This document shows positions 1 to 11,813 of a stretch of DNA of 55,706 bases, in pieces. Within the stretch, counting starts at the first letter, position 1; every line of letters begins with the position of its first letter. Origin of the DNA: Pseudoalteromonas fuliginea (GTDB lineage Bacteria; Pseudomonadota; Gammaproteobacteria; Enterobacterales; Alteromonadaceae); contig NZ_JJNZ01000061.1 in assembly GCF_000690055.1 (NCBI RefSeq), positions 1 through 55,706 of the forward strand, given 5' to 3'. The notes under the pieces were generated by a model that was not told the DNA's origin, made no database searches, and saw nothing but the letters and a program-made list of their open reading frames with translations. Position numbers and translations under genes: made by a program.

Positions 1-55
1 TTCCTTAAGAACTAAGCTATGATTAGTAACTAGGTCACTTCACAAAAAACACTAA

Positions 56-2191
56 CTAATCGCTTTCCTCTAATGAAAACCTCACAACTTCGTTATTTAC
101 TAGCTCTACTATTTCTAATGATAGAATGTTTCCTGAACTTGAAAAATTAACTTCTCGAATAACATCTTCTGCTTTACTAATCTCGAATACTTTATTAGGA
201 GCGATATTAACGCCTTTGGAAAAATCATATTCGTATACAGCTTTCCCTGTTGAATGATAAAGTTTATTTTGGTTTGTTGATAAAGAGTGTTTATAGGCTG
301 ATTTTTTTACTTTAAAGCCTTTTGTTTGTTCCCCAGTTGATAAGTCGAAAAATATCAACATATCTAAACTATTCAAAAAAACGAGTTTGTTATTTTGTAA
401 CTGACCAAACCACACTGCATTTTTTACTGGTAACAATATACTATTAGAATTACTTCTATTAAAAATATAAGAGCTGCTGTTTGCACTAGGTTCATCCTGC
501 ACAATATAACCAATATTTTTATCTAGTAAATAATTAACCGAGATCAAATCACCTTTGGGGGCAATAACATCCTTAACGGATAACTCTTCATACTTGAGTA
601 TTTCTATTTTCTTTTCATCAACGCCAAAAGCTTCTTGGGAATCAGAAGATATTTTAAAGTCCTTATATCTTAAATTTACCTTTTTAGACGTGAGCTTACC
701 GTCTTTGAATACTGTATTTAATTTAACAGATTCCCCATCACTACTTAAAAAAACAACATTTTCTCCAACTGTATTTGCAAAGCCACTTTCTAGCTTTGAT
801 ACACGCTCAAAGTTTTCAGAAGTTAAATCGAACCTGTAAATATTATGATAAAAAGGGTAAGTAAGCCCTAAAATATTTTTATTATCAATTGGATAGGTTG
901 ATGAGTAAACACTTTCACTATCCACTTTTGTTTTACTTTCTAGACGGTTATTTTTTAATGAGTATTGGTAAAGAATCTCTTCAATATTGTCAAACCATAG
1001 CAGTGAATCTGTCTCATTGTTGTAGTTAATTGACCATATTCTATTCTTAGTCTCATAAAGCTTTATTTGGGCACCACCTTCTAAATCCGTCATGTATAAT
1101 TGACTGGAATTAAATTGGTGTCTTTCAAAAATAATTTTGTTTTGGTTTTTTATAAAATATAAAAGTTTATCACCATACGAATTTAAGTTTGGTGAACTTA
1201 TTTGAAACTCCTCACCTGTACTTAGGTTTCTATTAACAAGGACCGATAATTCAGAGCGATTTCTGTAACCATATTTAGAATATATATAAGAGTTGTTACC
1301 TAAACTTACAACATTCATTAGGTTTGATGGCTCACAATCAAATAAAAACTTACTATCAGCATTACTTGTTAAACCGACTTCCCACAGCTCACATTTACCT
1401 TCGCTTTCTAGACTATAAATTGCACGCTCACTATCAATAGACCAACCTGCAGGGAATATATTAGCATTAACTTCTGAGATTATTCTCTCTTGACCGGTAT
1501 GTAAATTTTTGATTAAAAGCGATGAGTATAGTTGTTCTTTTTCAAGGAGTGTAAGTGTAACAGTTGAACTGTCTGGAGAAAGTACCATTCGGCTATATAC
1601 GCCTTGTCGCCAAGATAGAACTTCCTCTTTAAATTTTTTATTAACAACATTTAAGTTTTTTGTTTCAACCTTGGGAGGCGTATTTTTTTGGCCAACTTTG
1701 CCTGGATCTAATACGTTTAAAACAATGTAAAAACCAATAAAAACGACCAAAGTGAATATAGCCAATAACTCAATTGATATTTTTTGTTTTTTATTAGGTG
1801 TTTCTTTTAATGCATTAACTTGGCTGAAAGACGAATTACCTTCTTCATAATATATAATCTCTGGCTCTAAAAAGAAGCTATACCCTTTTCTATAATGTGT
1901 TTTTACCACTAGGCCGCGTTGCATATCTGATTTCAGTACTTTTCTAAGCTCTGAAATAGCTCGGTTAATGGCGTTATCGTCGACATAGTGCTGACACCAT
2001 ACGTCATCAATTAAATCTTGACGTGTGATAATCGACTCTTTATTAAGAATAAGGTAGCTAAGAATTTTGAACAGCAACGGTTCTAACTCCCTCTCAATTA
2101 CACCATCATTAATAGTTTGCCGTCTGGGATTTAAACGCCAGGCTCCAAACTTAATTTCTGCTATTGATTCTGAGAAAGTTGACGGTTTCAT
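56..2191 (-). CDS. CadC-like transmembrane winged-helix regulator with periplasmic propeller-like domain
   Basis: The 711-residue protein starts with an OmpR-type winged-helix DNA-binding domain (about residues 14-110; the RAISELRKVLK recognition-helix region is clear). A single hydrophobic segment at about 139-161 follows, then about 550 residues rich in short beta-strand motifs that look like a TolB/PD40-type propeller. This is the ToxR/CadC layout: cytoplasmic DNA binding, one membrane anchor and a periplasmic sensor. The stimulus and target genes are unknown. It lies downstream of atpC on the same strand but is cut off from it by a terminator, so it is probably transcribed alone. The fold of the C-terminal part is inferred from strand-like repeats and was not searched. 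Confidence 0.8.
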   Translation of the reverse strand: MKPSTFSESIAEIKFGAWRLNPRRQTINDGVIERELEPLLFKILSYLILNKESIITRQDLIDDVWCQHYVDDNAINRAISELRKVLKSDMQRGLVVKTHYRKGYSFFLEPEIIYYEEGNSSFSQVNALKETPNKKQKISIELLAIFTLVVFIGFYIVLNVLDPGKVGQKNTPPKVETKNLNVVNKKFKEEVLSWRQGVYSRMVLSPDSSTVTLTLLEKEQLYSSLLIKNLHTGQERIISEVNANIFPAGWSIDSERAIYSLESEGKCELWEVGLTSNADSKFLFDCEPSNLMNVVSLGNNSYIYSKYGYRNRSELSVLVNRNLSTGEEFQISSPNLNSYGDKLLYFIKNQNKIIFERHQFNSSQLYMTDLEGGAQIKLYETKNRIWSINYNNETDSLLWFDNIEEILYQYSLKNNRLESKTKVDSESVYSSTYPIDNKNILGLTYPFYHNIYRFDLTSENFERVSKLESGFANTVGENVVFLSSDGESVKLNTVFKDGKLTSKKVNLRYKDFKISSDSQEAFGVDEKKIEILKYEELSVKDVIAPKGDLISVNYLLDKNIGYIVQDEPSANSSSYIFNRSNSNSILLPVKNAVWFGQLQNNKLVFLNSLDMLIFFDLSTGEQTKGFKVKKSAYKHSLSTNQNKLYHSTGKAVYEYDFSKGVNIAPNKVFEISKAEDVIREVNFSSSGNILSLEIVELVNNEVVRFSLEESD

Positions 2192-2307
2192 TGGTAGGTC
2201 ACTACGTCCTTATAGCTAATAATTCGATGTAAATTTAATTATTAAAATTAACTACTTAATATTGTTTAGATTATCAGTAAGGCCTGATAGAGTCATCTAT
2301 ACGAGTA

Positions 2308-2336
2308 CAAAAAAGCCCACTTAAAGTGGGCTTTTC
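2308..2336 (-). terminator. Rho-independent terminator of the atp operon
   Basis: A perfect 10-bp stem (AAGCCCACTT with its complement) with a short loop is followed on the minus strand by a run of six T. It lies 15 bases beyond the atpC stop codon. Confidence 0.85.
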
Positions 2337-2350
2337 AAAACCGGATAGGC

Positions 2351-2773
2351 TTACTTGTGACGTAATTGCTGAATTACGCGTAACTGAGCAACTGCTTCTG
2401 CCAGTCGCGTAGCCGCTTGTTGATAATCAAACTCAACAGCTGACGAATTCGCCATATGTTCTTCAGCTTCACGTTTAGCTTTTTGTACAGAATCTTCATC
2501 TAAATCTTCACCACGAACCGCAGTATCTGCAAGAATCGTGATGTGATTTGGTTGAACTTCTAATGTACCGCCAGCAACATATATCACATCTTCGTGACCA
2601 AATTGCTTAACTAAACGTACCATACCAGGTTTAAGGGCAGTTAGTAATGGAGCATGGCCTAGGTTTACACCCAGCTCGCCTTCACTACCAGATACTTGAA
2701 TCGATTCAACAAGACCAGAGAACAAACTCTGCTCAGCGCTTACTACGTCAAGATGTACAGTCATAGCTGTCAT
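2351..2773 (-). CDS. atpC: ATP synthase F1 epsilon subunit
   Basis: Epsilon subunit of the F1 sector; it sits in the central stalk with gamma and can inhibit ATP hydrolysis through its C-terminal helices. The 140 residues match the usual length (E. coli 139). The N-terminal beta-sandwich begins with [17 protein letters not shown], the family signature, and the end is an alanine-rich helical hairpin. The first ATG has AGGAGGG four bases upstream; a second ATG three codons later is further from it. It is the last gene of the nine-gene operon, 13 bases after atpD and just before a terminator. Confidence 0.97.
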   Translation of the reverse strand: MTAMTVHLDVVSAEQSLFSGLVESIQVSGSEGELGVNLGHAPLLTALKPGMVRLVKQFGHEDVIYVAGGTLEVQPNHITILADTAVRGEDLDEDSVQKAKREAEEHMANSSAVEFDYQQAATRLAEAVAQLRVIQQLRHK

Positions 2774-2786
2774 ACTACCCTCCTAG

Positions 2787-4193
<1,407 letters not shown>

Positions 4194-4205
4194 TTACCTG
4201 AAGCA

Positions 4206-5066
4206 TTAAACTGCTGCTGAGCCAGAACAAATCTCACTAATTTCTTGTGTGATTGCTGCTTGGCGAGCCTTGTTATAAACAAGCTGTAGCTCGTCCATAA
4301 GGTCACCTGCGTTATCAGTTGCAGCTTTCATTGCAACCATACGAGCAGCCTGTTCTGAGGCAGCATTTTCTACCACACCTTGGTATGCTTGAGACTCAAT
4401 AAAGCGTACTAACAAAGACTCTAAAATAGCCTCTGGGTTTGGCTCGTATAAGTAATCCCATGTGTGAGCAGATACTTCTTCTTCAGCTTTTGGCAAAGGG
4501 AGTAACTGATCTATAATTGGCTCTTGCTTCATGGTATTAACGAATTTGTTATATACCAAGAATAAACGGTCTATTTTGCCTTCAGAAAATGCATCAAGCA
4601 TAACTTTTACAGGACCAATAACGTCTTGTACTGAAGGTTTATCTCCTAGGCCCGCTTTTTTAGCGAGTAGTTGACCACCAAAACGTTGAAAGAAGCCAGC
4701 TGCCTTACTACCTAAAGTAGCAAATTCAGCATCAACACCTTTCTCTTTCCACGCTTTAACATCAAGTGCAACTTTCTTAAACTCGTTTGAGTTTAGACCG
4801 CCACACAGACCACGGTCTGTAGAGATAACAATATAACCAACTCGTTTTACTTCACGATCTTTTAAGAACGGGTGAGTAAAATCAAGATTTGCTTGAGCAA
4901 CACGACCAATTACTTCACGTAATTTATTAGCGTATGGACGGCTTGAAGCAACGCGTTCTTGCGCCCTTTTCATTTTAGACGCAGCAACCATTTCCATTGC
5001 GCTAGTGATCTTTTGAGTGTTTTTAATACTCCCGATCTTGCTTTTAATCTCTTTTCCGCTGGCCAT
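4206..5066 (-). CDS. atpG: ATP synthase F1 gamma subunit
   Basis: Central-stalk rotor subunit that couples c-ring rotation to the catalytic sites. The 286 residues compare with 287 in E. coli. The N-terminal helix carries the conserved [17 protein letters not shown] and AMEMVAASK segments. The C-terminal helix has the [13 protein letters not shown] block ahead of a run of conserved polar residues. These two helices form the antiparallel coiled coil inside the alpha3beta3 hexamer. It is encoded between atpA and atpD. Confidence 0.97.
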   Translation of the reverse strand: MASGKEIKSKIGSIKNTQKITSAMEMVAASKMKRAQERVASSRPYANKLREVIGRVAQANLDFTHPFLKDREVKRVGYIVISTDRGLCGGLNSNEFKKVALDVKAWKEKGVDAEFATLGSKAAGFFQRFGGQLLAKKAGLGDKPSVQDVIGPVKVMLDAFSEGKIDRLFLVYNKFVNTMKQEPIIDQLLPLPKAEEEVSAHTWDYLYEPNPEAILESLLVRFIESQAYQGVVENAASEQAARMVAMKAATDNAGDLMDELQLVYNKARQAAITQEISEICSGSAAV

Positions 5067-5126
5067 GACTCTCTCTCCGAATCAAGGTGTGCTTTAGTTT
5101 CCTAAAGCGCACCATTAATAACTAAA

Positions 5127-6668
5127 TTACCAAGTTTGCGTAGACTTGAACTTCGTAAGAAGTTCTTTAAGCTGCGCTTCGATCTCGGCATTCAAGTTAC
5201 CAGTTTCATTGATTTGAGCCACAAGCTCTGCGTATGTGCTAGTTGCATAAGAAAGTAAAGCTGCTTCAAAGTCACCGATTTTCGCGATTTCGATGTCTTG
5301 AAGGAAGCCTTTTTCAGCAGCAAATAACGACAAAGACATTTCAGCAACAGACATTGGCGCGTACTGTTTCTGCTTCATTAGCTCTGTTACACGCTCACCA
5401 TGCTCAAGTTGAGCACGAGTAGCATCATCAAGGTCAGACGCGAACTGCGAGAACGCAGCTAATTCACGGTACTGAGCTAGGGCTAGACGAATACCGCCAC
5501 CTAGTTTCTTAACGATTTTAGTTTGTGCAGCACCACCAACACGCGATACCGAGATACCAGCATTTACTGCCGGACGGATACCTGAGTTGAATAAGTCAGT
5601 TTCTAAGAAGATCTGACCATCGGTGATAGAGATAACGTTAGTCGGTACGAACGCAGAAACGTCGCCGCCTTGAGTTTCAATGATTGGCAATGCCGTCAAT
5701 GAACCAGTTTTACCTTTCACTTCACCATTAGTGAACTTTTCAACGTAATCTGCGTTTACACGCGATGCACGCTCTAAAAGACGAGAGTGAAGGTAGAATA
5801 CGTCACCTGGGTATGCTTCACGGCCTGGTGGACGCTTAAGTAGTAATGAAATTTGACGGTAAGCAACTGCTTGCTTAGACAAATCATCATATACGATTAA
5901 TGCGTTTTCACCACGGTCACGGAAGTATTCACCCATAGTACAGCCCGCGAACGGTGCTAAGTACTGAAGTGCCGCAGATTCAGAAGCAGATGCAACAACT
6001 ACGATAGTATTTGCTAGTGCACCATGCTCTTCTAATTTACGAACTACGTTTGCAATAGTAGATGCTTTTTGACCAATCGCAACGTACACACACTTAACGC
6101 CTGTGTCTTTTTGATTGATGATTGCATCGATTGCTAGTGCAGTTTTACCTGTTTGACGGTCACCGATGATAAGTTCACGTTGACCACGACCAACTGGAAT
6201 CATCGCATCGATAGATTTATAACCAGTTTGAACTGGCTCATCTACTGATTTACGCTCGATTACACCTGGTGCAATTTTTTCTACAGGTTCAAACCCGTCG
6301 TTATCTAAAGCGCCTTTACCATCGATTGGAGCACCTAGTGTGTTTACAACACGACCAAGTAGACCAGGACCAACAGGAACTTCTAAAATACGACCAGTTG
6401 TATATACTTTTACGCCTTCAGTAAGGTCAGCGTACGGACCCATTACTACTGCACCAATTGAGTCGCGCTCAAGGTTTAGTGCGATAGCATAACGGCTGCC
6501 AGGAAGCTCAATCATTTCACCTTGCATACAGTCAGCAAGACCGTGGATGCGGATGATACCGTCAGTAACAGATACAATAGTACCTTCGTTACGAGCTTCA
6601 CTTACAACTTCGAACTTCTCAATACGTTGTTTGATCAGATCTGAAATTTCAGTGGAATTAAGTTGCAT
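5127..6668 (-). CDS. atpA: ATP synthase F1 alpha subunit
   Basis: Non-catalytic nucleotide-binding subunit of F1. At 513 residues it has exactly the E. coli length. The Walker A motif GDRQTGKT is at residues 169-176. The N-terminal [19 protein letters not shown] is the stretch that binds delta at the top of F1. It lies between atpH (14 bases upstream) and atpG and shows no unusual features. Confidence 0.98.
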   Translation of the reverse strand: MQLNSTEISDLIKQRIEKFEVVSEARNEGTIVSVTDGIIRIHGLADCMQGEMIELPGSRYAIALNLERDSIGAVVMGPYADLTEGVKVYTTGRILEVPVGPGLLGRVVNTLGAPIDGKGALDNDGFEPVEKIAPGVIERKSVDEPVQTGYKSIDAMIPVGRGQRELIIGDRQTGKTALAIDAIINQKDTGVKCVYVAIGQKASTIANVVRKLEEHGALANTIVVVASASESAALQYLAPFAGCTMGEYFRDRGENALIVYDDLSKQAVAYRQISLLLKRPPGREAYPGDVFYLHSRLLERASRVNADYVEKFTNGEVKGKTGSLTALPIIETQGGDVSAFVPTNVISITDGQIFLETDLFNSGIRPAVNAGISVSRVGGAAQTKIVKKLGGGIRLALAQYRELAAFSQFASDLDDATRAQLEHGERVTELMKQKQYAPMSVAEMSLSLFAAEKGFLQDIEIAKIGDFEAALLSYATSTYAELVAQINETGNLNAEIEAQLKELLTKFKSTQTW

Positions 6669-6682
6669 GCTCTTTTTCCCAA

Positions 6683-7216
6683 TTACGATTGTAGTGTTGT
6701 AGCTAAGCGGCTTAATTTACCGCGAATAGTACCGTCGATTACAGTGTCGCCAGACCTAATAATAAGTCCACCAACCACTGACGCGTCTTCACTACAATTC
6801 AGCTTAACTTTGCGTGCGAAACGTTTTTCAAGTGCCGCTACCAATGACTCTTGTTGCGCAGCAACAAGAGGAGTTGCAGAAATCACATCTACTTCGATTT
6901 CTTTATCGTATTGTGCTTTAAATTCAGCAAATAACTGTGCAACTTCAGGTAGAGCTGTCAAACGTCCATTTTCAGCCATCACCTTAACTAGGTTCTGACC
7001 TTGTTCGTTGAGCTGCTCAGCACAAAGTTGAATAAATAATTCAGCTTGTGCAGTAGCTGTAGGCATACCTGCTAAAGCGGATGATGCTTGTTCATTGCTG
7101 GCTACGTGGCCTGCAAAGAACAACATATCATTCCAGCTTTCTAGAGTGCCTTTCTCAACGGCAAGTTCAAAAGCCGCTTTAGCGTATGGGCGAGCGATAG
7201 TAGTCAAATTAGACAT
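6683..7216 (-). CDS. atpH: ATP synthase F1 delta subunit
   Basis: Peripheral-stalk subunit that links F1 to the b-dimer. The reading frame has two nearby ATG codons. I chose the second (7216) because AGGAGGG lies seven bases upstream of it but only one base from the first. This gives [16 protein letters not shown] and 177 residues, the same length as E. coli AtpH. The family features [12 protein letters not shown] at the N-terminus and [20 protein letters not shown] at the C-terminus are present. Confidence 0.95.
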   Translation of the reverse strand: MSNLTTIARPYAKAAFELAVEKGTLESWNDMLFFAGHVASNEQASSALAGMPTATAQAELFIQLCAEQLNEQGQNLVKVMAENGRLTALPEVAQLFAEFKAQYDKEIEVDVISATPLVAAQQESLVAALEKRFARKVKLNCSEDASVVGGLIIRSGDTVIDGTIRGKLSRLATTLQS

Positions 7217-7232
7217 GCTCATACCCTCCTAA

Positions 7233-7703
7233 TTACAGCTCAGCGACAAGTTTTTCAACGATGTCACTATGTGCGGCTTGATTAATTTCACGCTCTAAAA
7301 TACGTTCTGCACCAATCACTGCCAGAGTTGCTACTTGCTTACGTAGCTCTTCTGTTATGCGATTACGTTCAGACTCAACTTCAGAGTGCCCTTGAGCAAT
7401 GATACTTTCACGCTCTTGCTGACCACGAAGTGTTTCTTCGTCAACAATTAGCACTGCACGCTTTTTAGCTTGATCAATGATATCAGCCGCTTGAGCTTTT
7501 GCATCTTTAAGCTGTTCAGCAGCTTTCTTTTGCGCAAGTTCTAAGTCTTTTTCGGCTCTATCAGAGGCAGCTAAACCATCTTCGATTTTTTTCTGGCGAG
7601 CTTCAATTGCACCGTTTAGTGGTGGCCATACGTATTTCATACAAAATAATACGAACACCGTAAACGCAATCAATTCACCGATAAGAGTGGCGTTTAAATT
7701 CAC
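7233..7703 (-). CDS. atpF: ATP synthase Fo b subunit
   Basis: Forms the peripheral stator stalk as a dimer. One N-terminal membrane helix (about residues 5-25) is followed by a long, highly charged, alanine- and glutamine-rich coiled coil to the end. The 156 residues match E. coli. The start is a GTG codon preceded by AAGGAGG at seven bases. It lies between atpE and atpH. Confidence 0.96.
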   Translation of the reverse strand: MNLNATLIGELIAFTVFVLFCMKYVWPPLNGAIEARQKKIEDGLAASDRAEKDLELAQKKAAEQLKDAKAQAADIIDQAKKRAVLIVDEETLRGQQERESIIAQGHSEVESERNRITEELRKQVATLAVIGAERILEREINQAAHSDIVEKLVAEL

Positions 7704-7744
7704 AACCGCTCCTCCTTAAATAGTAAGCTGTTCAAAAAATAAAA

Positions 7745-8005
<261 letters not shown>

Positions 8006-8034
8006 TTAAAGTTAAATATTAAAGGTTATAAAAA

Positions 8035-8907
<873 letters not shown>

Positions 8908-9288
8908 TTAATGTTTAAAAAAAACGGGTGCGAACAATCCAGTAAAGAGCGCCAGTATATAAGTACTAAAAAAGGGTAATAAAATTACCGGAAAATGCTT
9001 CAGTACTAGCGCAAACAATACAATTGTTAGCATAAATTTTAATCCGTTGCCGCGTTTCAACGAGGCATACGCTTGATTTGCTCGACTTGCACCCATATAC
9101 CTAAATGCATAAAGTGCAAATACAAAGTGCGGAAGTACTGCGACAAATCCACCAGCGAGTGATGAAAGCGAAGCATTGGCTCCCGAACTAAAAAAAATAA
9201 TTACAGCAGCAACTAATGCTACAACACCCTGAAGGCAAATTAACTTTAATACGGCAAGTCTATATGGACTCGCTAACTTATCAGTCAC
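8908..9288 (-). CDS. atpI: ATP synthase accessory protein AtpI
   Basis: Small membrane protein, 126 residues, with four predicted membrane helices (about 13-33, 39-60, 79-98 and 103-122). In other bacteria AtpI helps c-ring assembly and may take part in magnesium supply. It is the first gene of the atp operon, has a GTG start, and lies directly downstream of the strong promoter at 9341-9368. Sequence conservation in this family is low; the call rests on length, membrane pattern and position. Confidence 0.88.
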   Translation of the reverse strand: MTDKLASPYRLAVLKLICLQGVVALVAAVIIFFSSGANASLSSLAGGFVAVLPHFVFALYAFRYMGASRANQAYASLKRGNGLKFMLTIVLFALVLKHFPVILLPFFSTYILALFTGLFAPVFFKH

Positions 9289-9340
9289 GTTTAGTTAACC
9301 TTTATTGCGTTCTAATTGTTAGGGTGTGAAAACTGGCGAA

Positions 9341-9368
9341 ATTATACTTAATCCTGCCAGTTTTGCAA
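9341..9368 (-). promoter_or_regulatory. Sigma-70 promoter of the atp operon
   Basis: On the minus strand TTGCAA (9368-9363) and a perfect TATAAT (9346-9341) are 16 bases apart, about 50 bases upstream of the atpI GTG. A 9-bp inverted repeat, AAAACTGGC at 9329-9337 and GCCAGTTTT at 9356-9364, brackets the -10 box and could be an operator. Confidence 0.75.
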
Positions 9369-9430
9369 CTTGAGTAGACGGTTTGTAACACGAAATAGCT
9401 ACAAATGTCTCTTTTTAGACATGTAGAAAA

Positions 9431-10357
9431 CTAATGGTGGGTATTGTCTTGATTAATGCGATTTAAAATGCCGTCAAGTTCGTCCAAATTAGTATAAGAA
9501 ATAACAAGCTTACCTTTGCCTTTTTTATTGTAATTTATTTCAACTTTGGCACCTAGGTTTTCAGCAAGTTGTTGTTCTAATTGCTTAACATCTGGATCTT
9601 TTTCGGTTATTTCTTTAGCTGGCACTGGTTCTAAAATTGAGCGAACTAATTTTTCGGTTTCTCGAACTGTTAGTGCTTTAGCGACAGCTAAACGAGCAGC
9701 ATCTGACTGCGCTTCGCCTTCAAGGGCTAACAGGCAACGAGCATGGCCCATTTCAATATCGCCATGCTCTAACAAAATCTTCACATCGTTATTTAAGTTA
9801 TTTAAACGCAGTAAATTAGTTACAGTCGTACGTGATTTACCTACCGCATCAGCTACTTGTTGATGTGTTAATTCAAATTCTATTAGTAAACGATTAAGTG
9901 CAACCGCTTCTTCCATGGCATTTAAATCTTCACGCTGAATATTTTCTATCAGTGCAATCGCAACGGCAGCTTCATCGGGTACATCTTTAATAATACAAGG
10001 TACTGTTTCAAGCTTAGCTATTTGCGCTGCGCGCCAACGACGCTCACCGGCGATAATTTCAAAGCTATTATGTGCAATAGGGCGCACAACAATAGGTTGA
10101 ATAATACCTTGTGAGCGAATAGAACTAGCAAGCTCTTCTAGCGCCTCTTCAGACATGTCTTTACGAGGTTGGTATTTACCAGAGTGTAAAAACTCTATTG
10201 GAAGTTTTTGTAATTCACTGTTATTTGGCCCAGCTGCATTTTTTACAGCTTCAGTCACGTTTGATGTGTCTTGTTCCTTGCTTGCGCTCGGTGCAGGCTT
10301 TGACGAACTTAAAAGTGCATCGAGTCCTCGGCCTAAACCTCGTTTTTTAGCAGACAT
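9431..10357 (-). CDS. parB: Chromosome-partitioning protein ParB
   Basis: CTP-dependent DNA clamp that loads at parS sites and spreads to organise and segregate the origin region. The 308 residues have the chromosomal ParB layout: N-terminal KKRGLGRGLDALL that contacts ParA, the CTP-binding core with GERRWRA at about 104-110, a helix-turn-helix near 160-190 (LTHQQVADAVGKSRTTV), and a C-terminal dimerisation domain. It is 20 bases after parA. Candidate target sites are the two parS sequences in recF about 13 kb away. Confidence 0.97.
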   Translation of the reverse strand: MSAKKRGLGRGLDALLSSSKPAPSASKEQDTSNVTEAVKNAAGPNNSELQKLPIEFLHSGKYQPRKDMSEEALEELASSIRSQGIIQPIVVRPIAHNSFEIIAGERRWRAAQIAKLETVPCIIKDVPDEAAVAIALIENIQREDLNAMEEAVALNRLLIEFELTHQQVADAVGKSRTTVTNLLRLNNLNNDVKILLEHGDIEMGHARCLLALEGEAQSDAARLAVAKALTVRETEKLVRSILEPVPAKEITEKDPDVKQLEQQLAENLGAKVEINYNKKGKGKLVISYTNLDELDGILNRINQDNTHH

Positions 10358-10377
10358 GTTATTTTTTTACCTCAAAG

Positions 10378-11163
10378 TTAGGCGACAACGGACGCTGTTT
10401 TTTCTTTTCTGCGTAACATTTCACCAGCGAGTGCTAAATACGCTTTAGCGCCACTTGATGCCCGGTCATAATACATAGCTGGAGCACCAAAACTAGGTGC
10501 TTCGGCTAAGCGAACATTACGTGGGATCACCGTACGGTATACTTTATCGCCAAAATGTTGTTTTAATTGTTCTGATACATCATTTGCCAAACGGTTACGC
10601 GGGTCATACATAGTACGAAGTATGCCTTCAATTTGTAAGCTCGGATTCACTAATCTAGCAAGCTGCGTAATCGTATCCATTAATGCGGTTAACCCTTCAA
10701 GTGCATAATACTCACACTGCATTGGTACCAAAATAGAATCAGCCGCAGCCATAGCATTAACAGTTAACATATTTAAAGAAGGCGGACAGTCTATAAAAAT
10801 AAATTCGTACTGGTCCTGAATTTTTTCAAGCGCGTTACGTAAACGCACCTCACGGGCAAATAATTCCATGAGTTTAACTTCTGCAGCGGTTACATCACCG
10901 TTTGCAGCAATCATATGGTATTCGCCAGACGTTTCTTTGATGATAACGTCTTCTATAGGTTTATCTTCAATAAGTAAGTCGTAAATAGTTGGCACATCGC
11001 CGTACTTATCTACGCCACTCCCCATAGTCGCATTACCTTGCGGATCGAGATCAATTAACAGCACTTTACGTTTCGTTGCAGCCATAGATGCAGCGAGATT
11101 AACAGCGGTTGTAGTTTTACCCACTCCACCTTTTTGATTTGCTAATGCGATGACTTTTGCCAC
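10378..11163 (-). CDS. parA: Chromosome-partitioning ATPase ParA
   Basis: Walker-type ATPase that binds the nucleoid and moves ParB-parS complexes. The 261-residue protein starts MAKVIALANQKGGVGKTTTAVNL, a deviant Walker A motif at residues 10-17 with the signature lysine. It continues with the switch aspartate in LIDLDPQGNAT and the Walker B strand FIFIDCPPSL. It lacks an N-terminal DNA-binding extension, as is usual for chromosomal ParA (Soj). It lies in the order mnmG-rsmG-parA-parB, the common arrangement near oriC. Confidence 0.97.
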   Translation of the reverse strand: MAKVIALANQKGGVGKTTTAVNLAASMAATKRKVLLIDLDPQGNATMGSGVDKYGDVPTIYDLLIEDKPIEDVIIKETSGEYHMIAANGDVTAAEVKLMELFAREVRLRNALEKIQDQYEFIFIDCPPSLNMLTVNAMAAADSILVPMQCEYYALEGLTALMDTITQLARLVNPSLQIEGILRTMYDPRNRLANDVSEQLKQHFGDKVYRTVIPRNVRLAEAPSFGAPAMYYDRASSGAKAYLALAGEMLRRKEKTASVVA

Positions 11164-11177
11164 AGTGTCTCTGATCC

Positions 11178-11798
11178 CTAGTCTTTAGAAAGAATAATTA
11201 AATGTCGTTGTGCATCTAACTTAGGCACTTCTAATGCAATTTTTTGCTCAAACTTGACGCCTGCAGGTAATGACTCTAGCTCTTCGCTAGGGAACACGCC
11301 TTTAAGTGCTATAAATTTACCCGAATGATCAATTAAGTGCGAACACCAGTCAACCATATCTTGTAATGAAGCAAATGCGCGACTGAGTACGCCGTCTAAT
11401 TTAACACTTGGTTGATATTCTTCAACTCTAGACTGCACAGGGGTTACATTATCAAGACCTAGTTCATGTTTAACATGCATTAAAAATCGCACACGTTTAC
11501 CTAAACTATCTAATAGCACAAAATGTGTATTTGGTAATGCAATTGCCAACACGATACCCGGTAAGCCAGGCCCTGTACCTACATCAATATAATGATGTCC
11601 GGGTAAATGAGGCGCAACAACTAAACTGTCCATAATATGCTTAATCATCATTTCTTCAGGTAAACGTACTGAAGTTAAGTTATAAGCTTTATTCCACTTA
11701 TTTAATAACTCAACGTAACGGACTAGCTGTTGCTGTTGTTTTTCTGTTAGCGCAATATCAGTTTGCGCTAACAATGTAGTTAATTGTTGCTGTAACAC
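11178..11798 (-). CDS. rsmG: 16S rRNA (guanine-527-N7)-methyltransferase
   Basis: Methylates N7 of G527 in 16S rRNA using SAM. The 206 residues match the family (E. coli 207). The SAM-binding loop [15 protein letters not shown] and the following acidic strand [12 protein letters not shown] are clear, as is the N-terminal [15 protein letters not shown] block. The start is GTG with an AAGGGT ribosome-binding site. It follows mnmG by 15 bases and precedes parA, so the four genes probably form one transcript. Loss of RsmG is known to give low-level streptomycin resistance in several bacteria. Confidence 0.96.
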   Translation of the reverse strand: MLQQQLTTLLAQTDIALTEKQQQQLVRYVELLNKWNKAYNLTSVRLPEEMMIKHIMDSLVVAPHLPGHHYIDVGTGPGLPGIVLAIALPNTHFVLLDSLGKRVRFLMHVKHELGLDNVTPVQSRVEEYQPSVKLDGVLSRAFASLQDMVDWCSHLIDHSGKFIALKGVFPSEELESLPAGVKFEQKIALEVPKLDAQRHLIILSKD

Positions 11799-11813
11799 TA
11801 TGTACCCTTATCG

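Noticed and set aside
9389..9418. Imperfect inverted repeat between parB and atpI as a terminator
   Set aside because: The stem is interrupted and no T run follows on the minus strand, so a terminator for parB is not supported.
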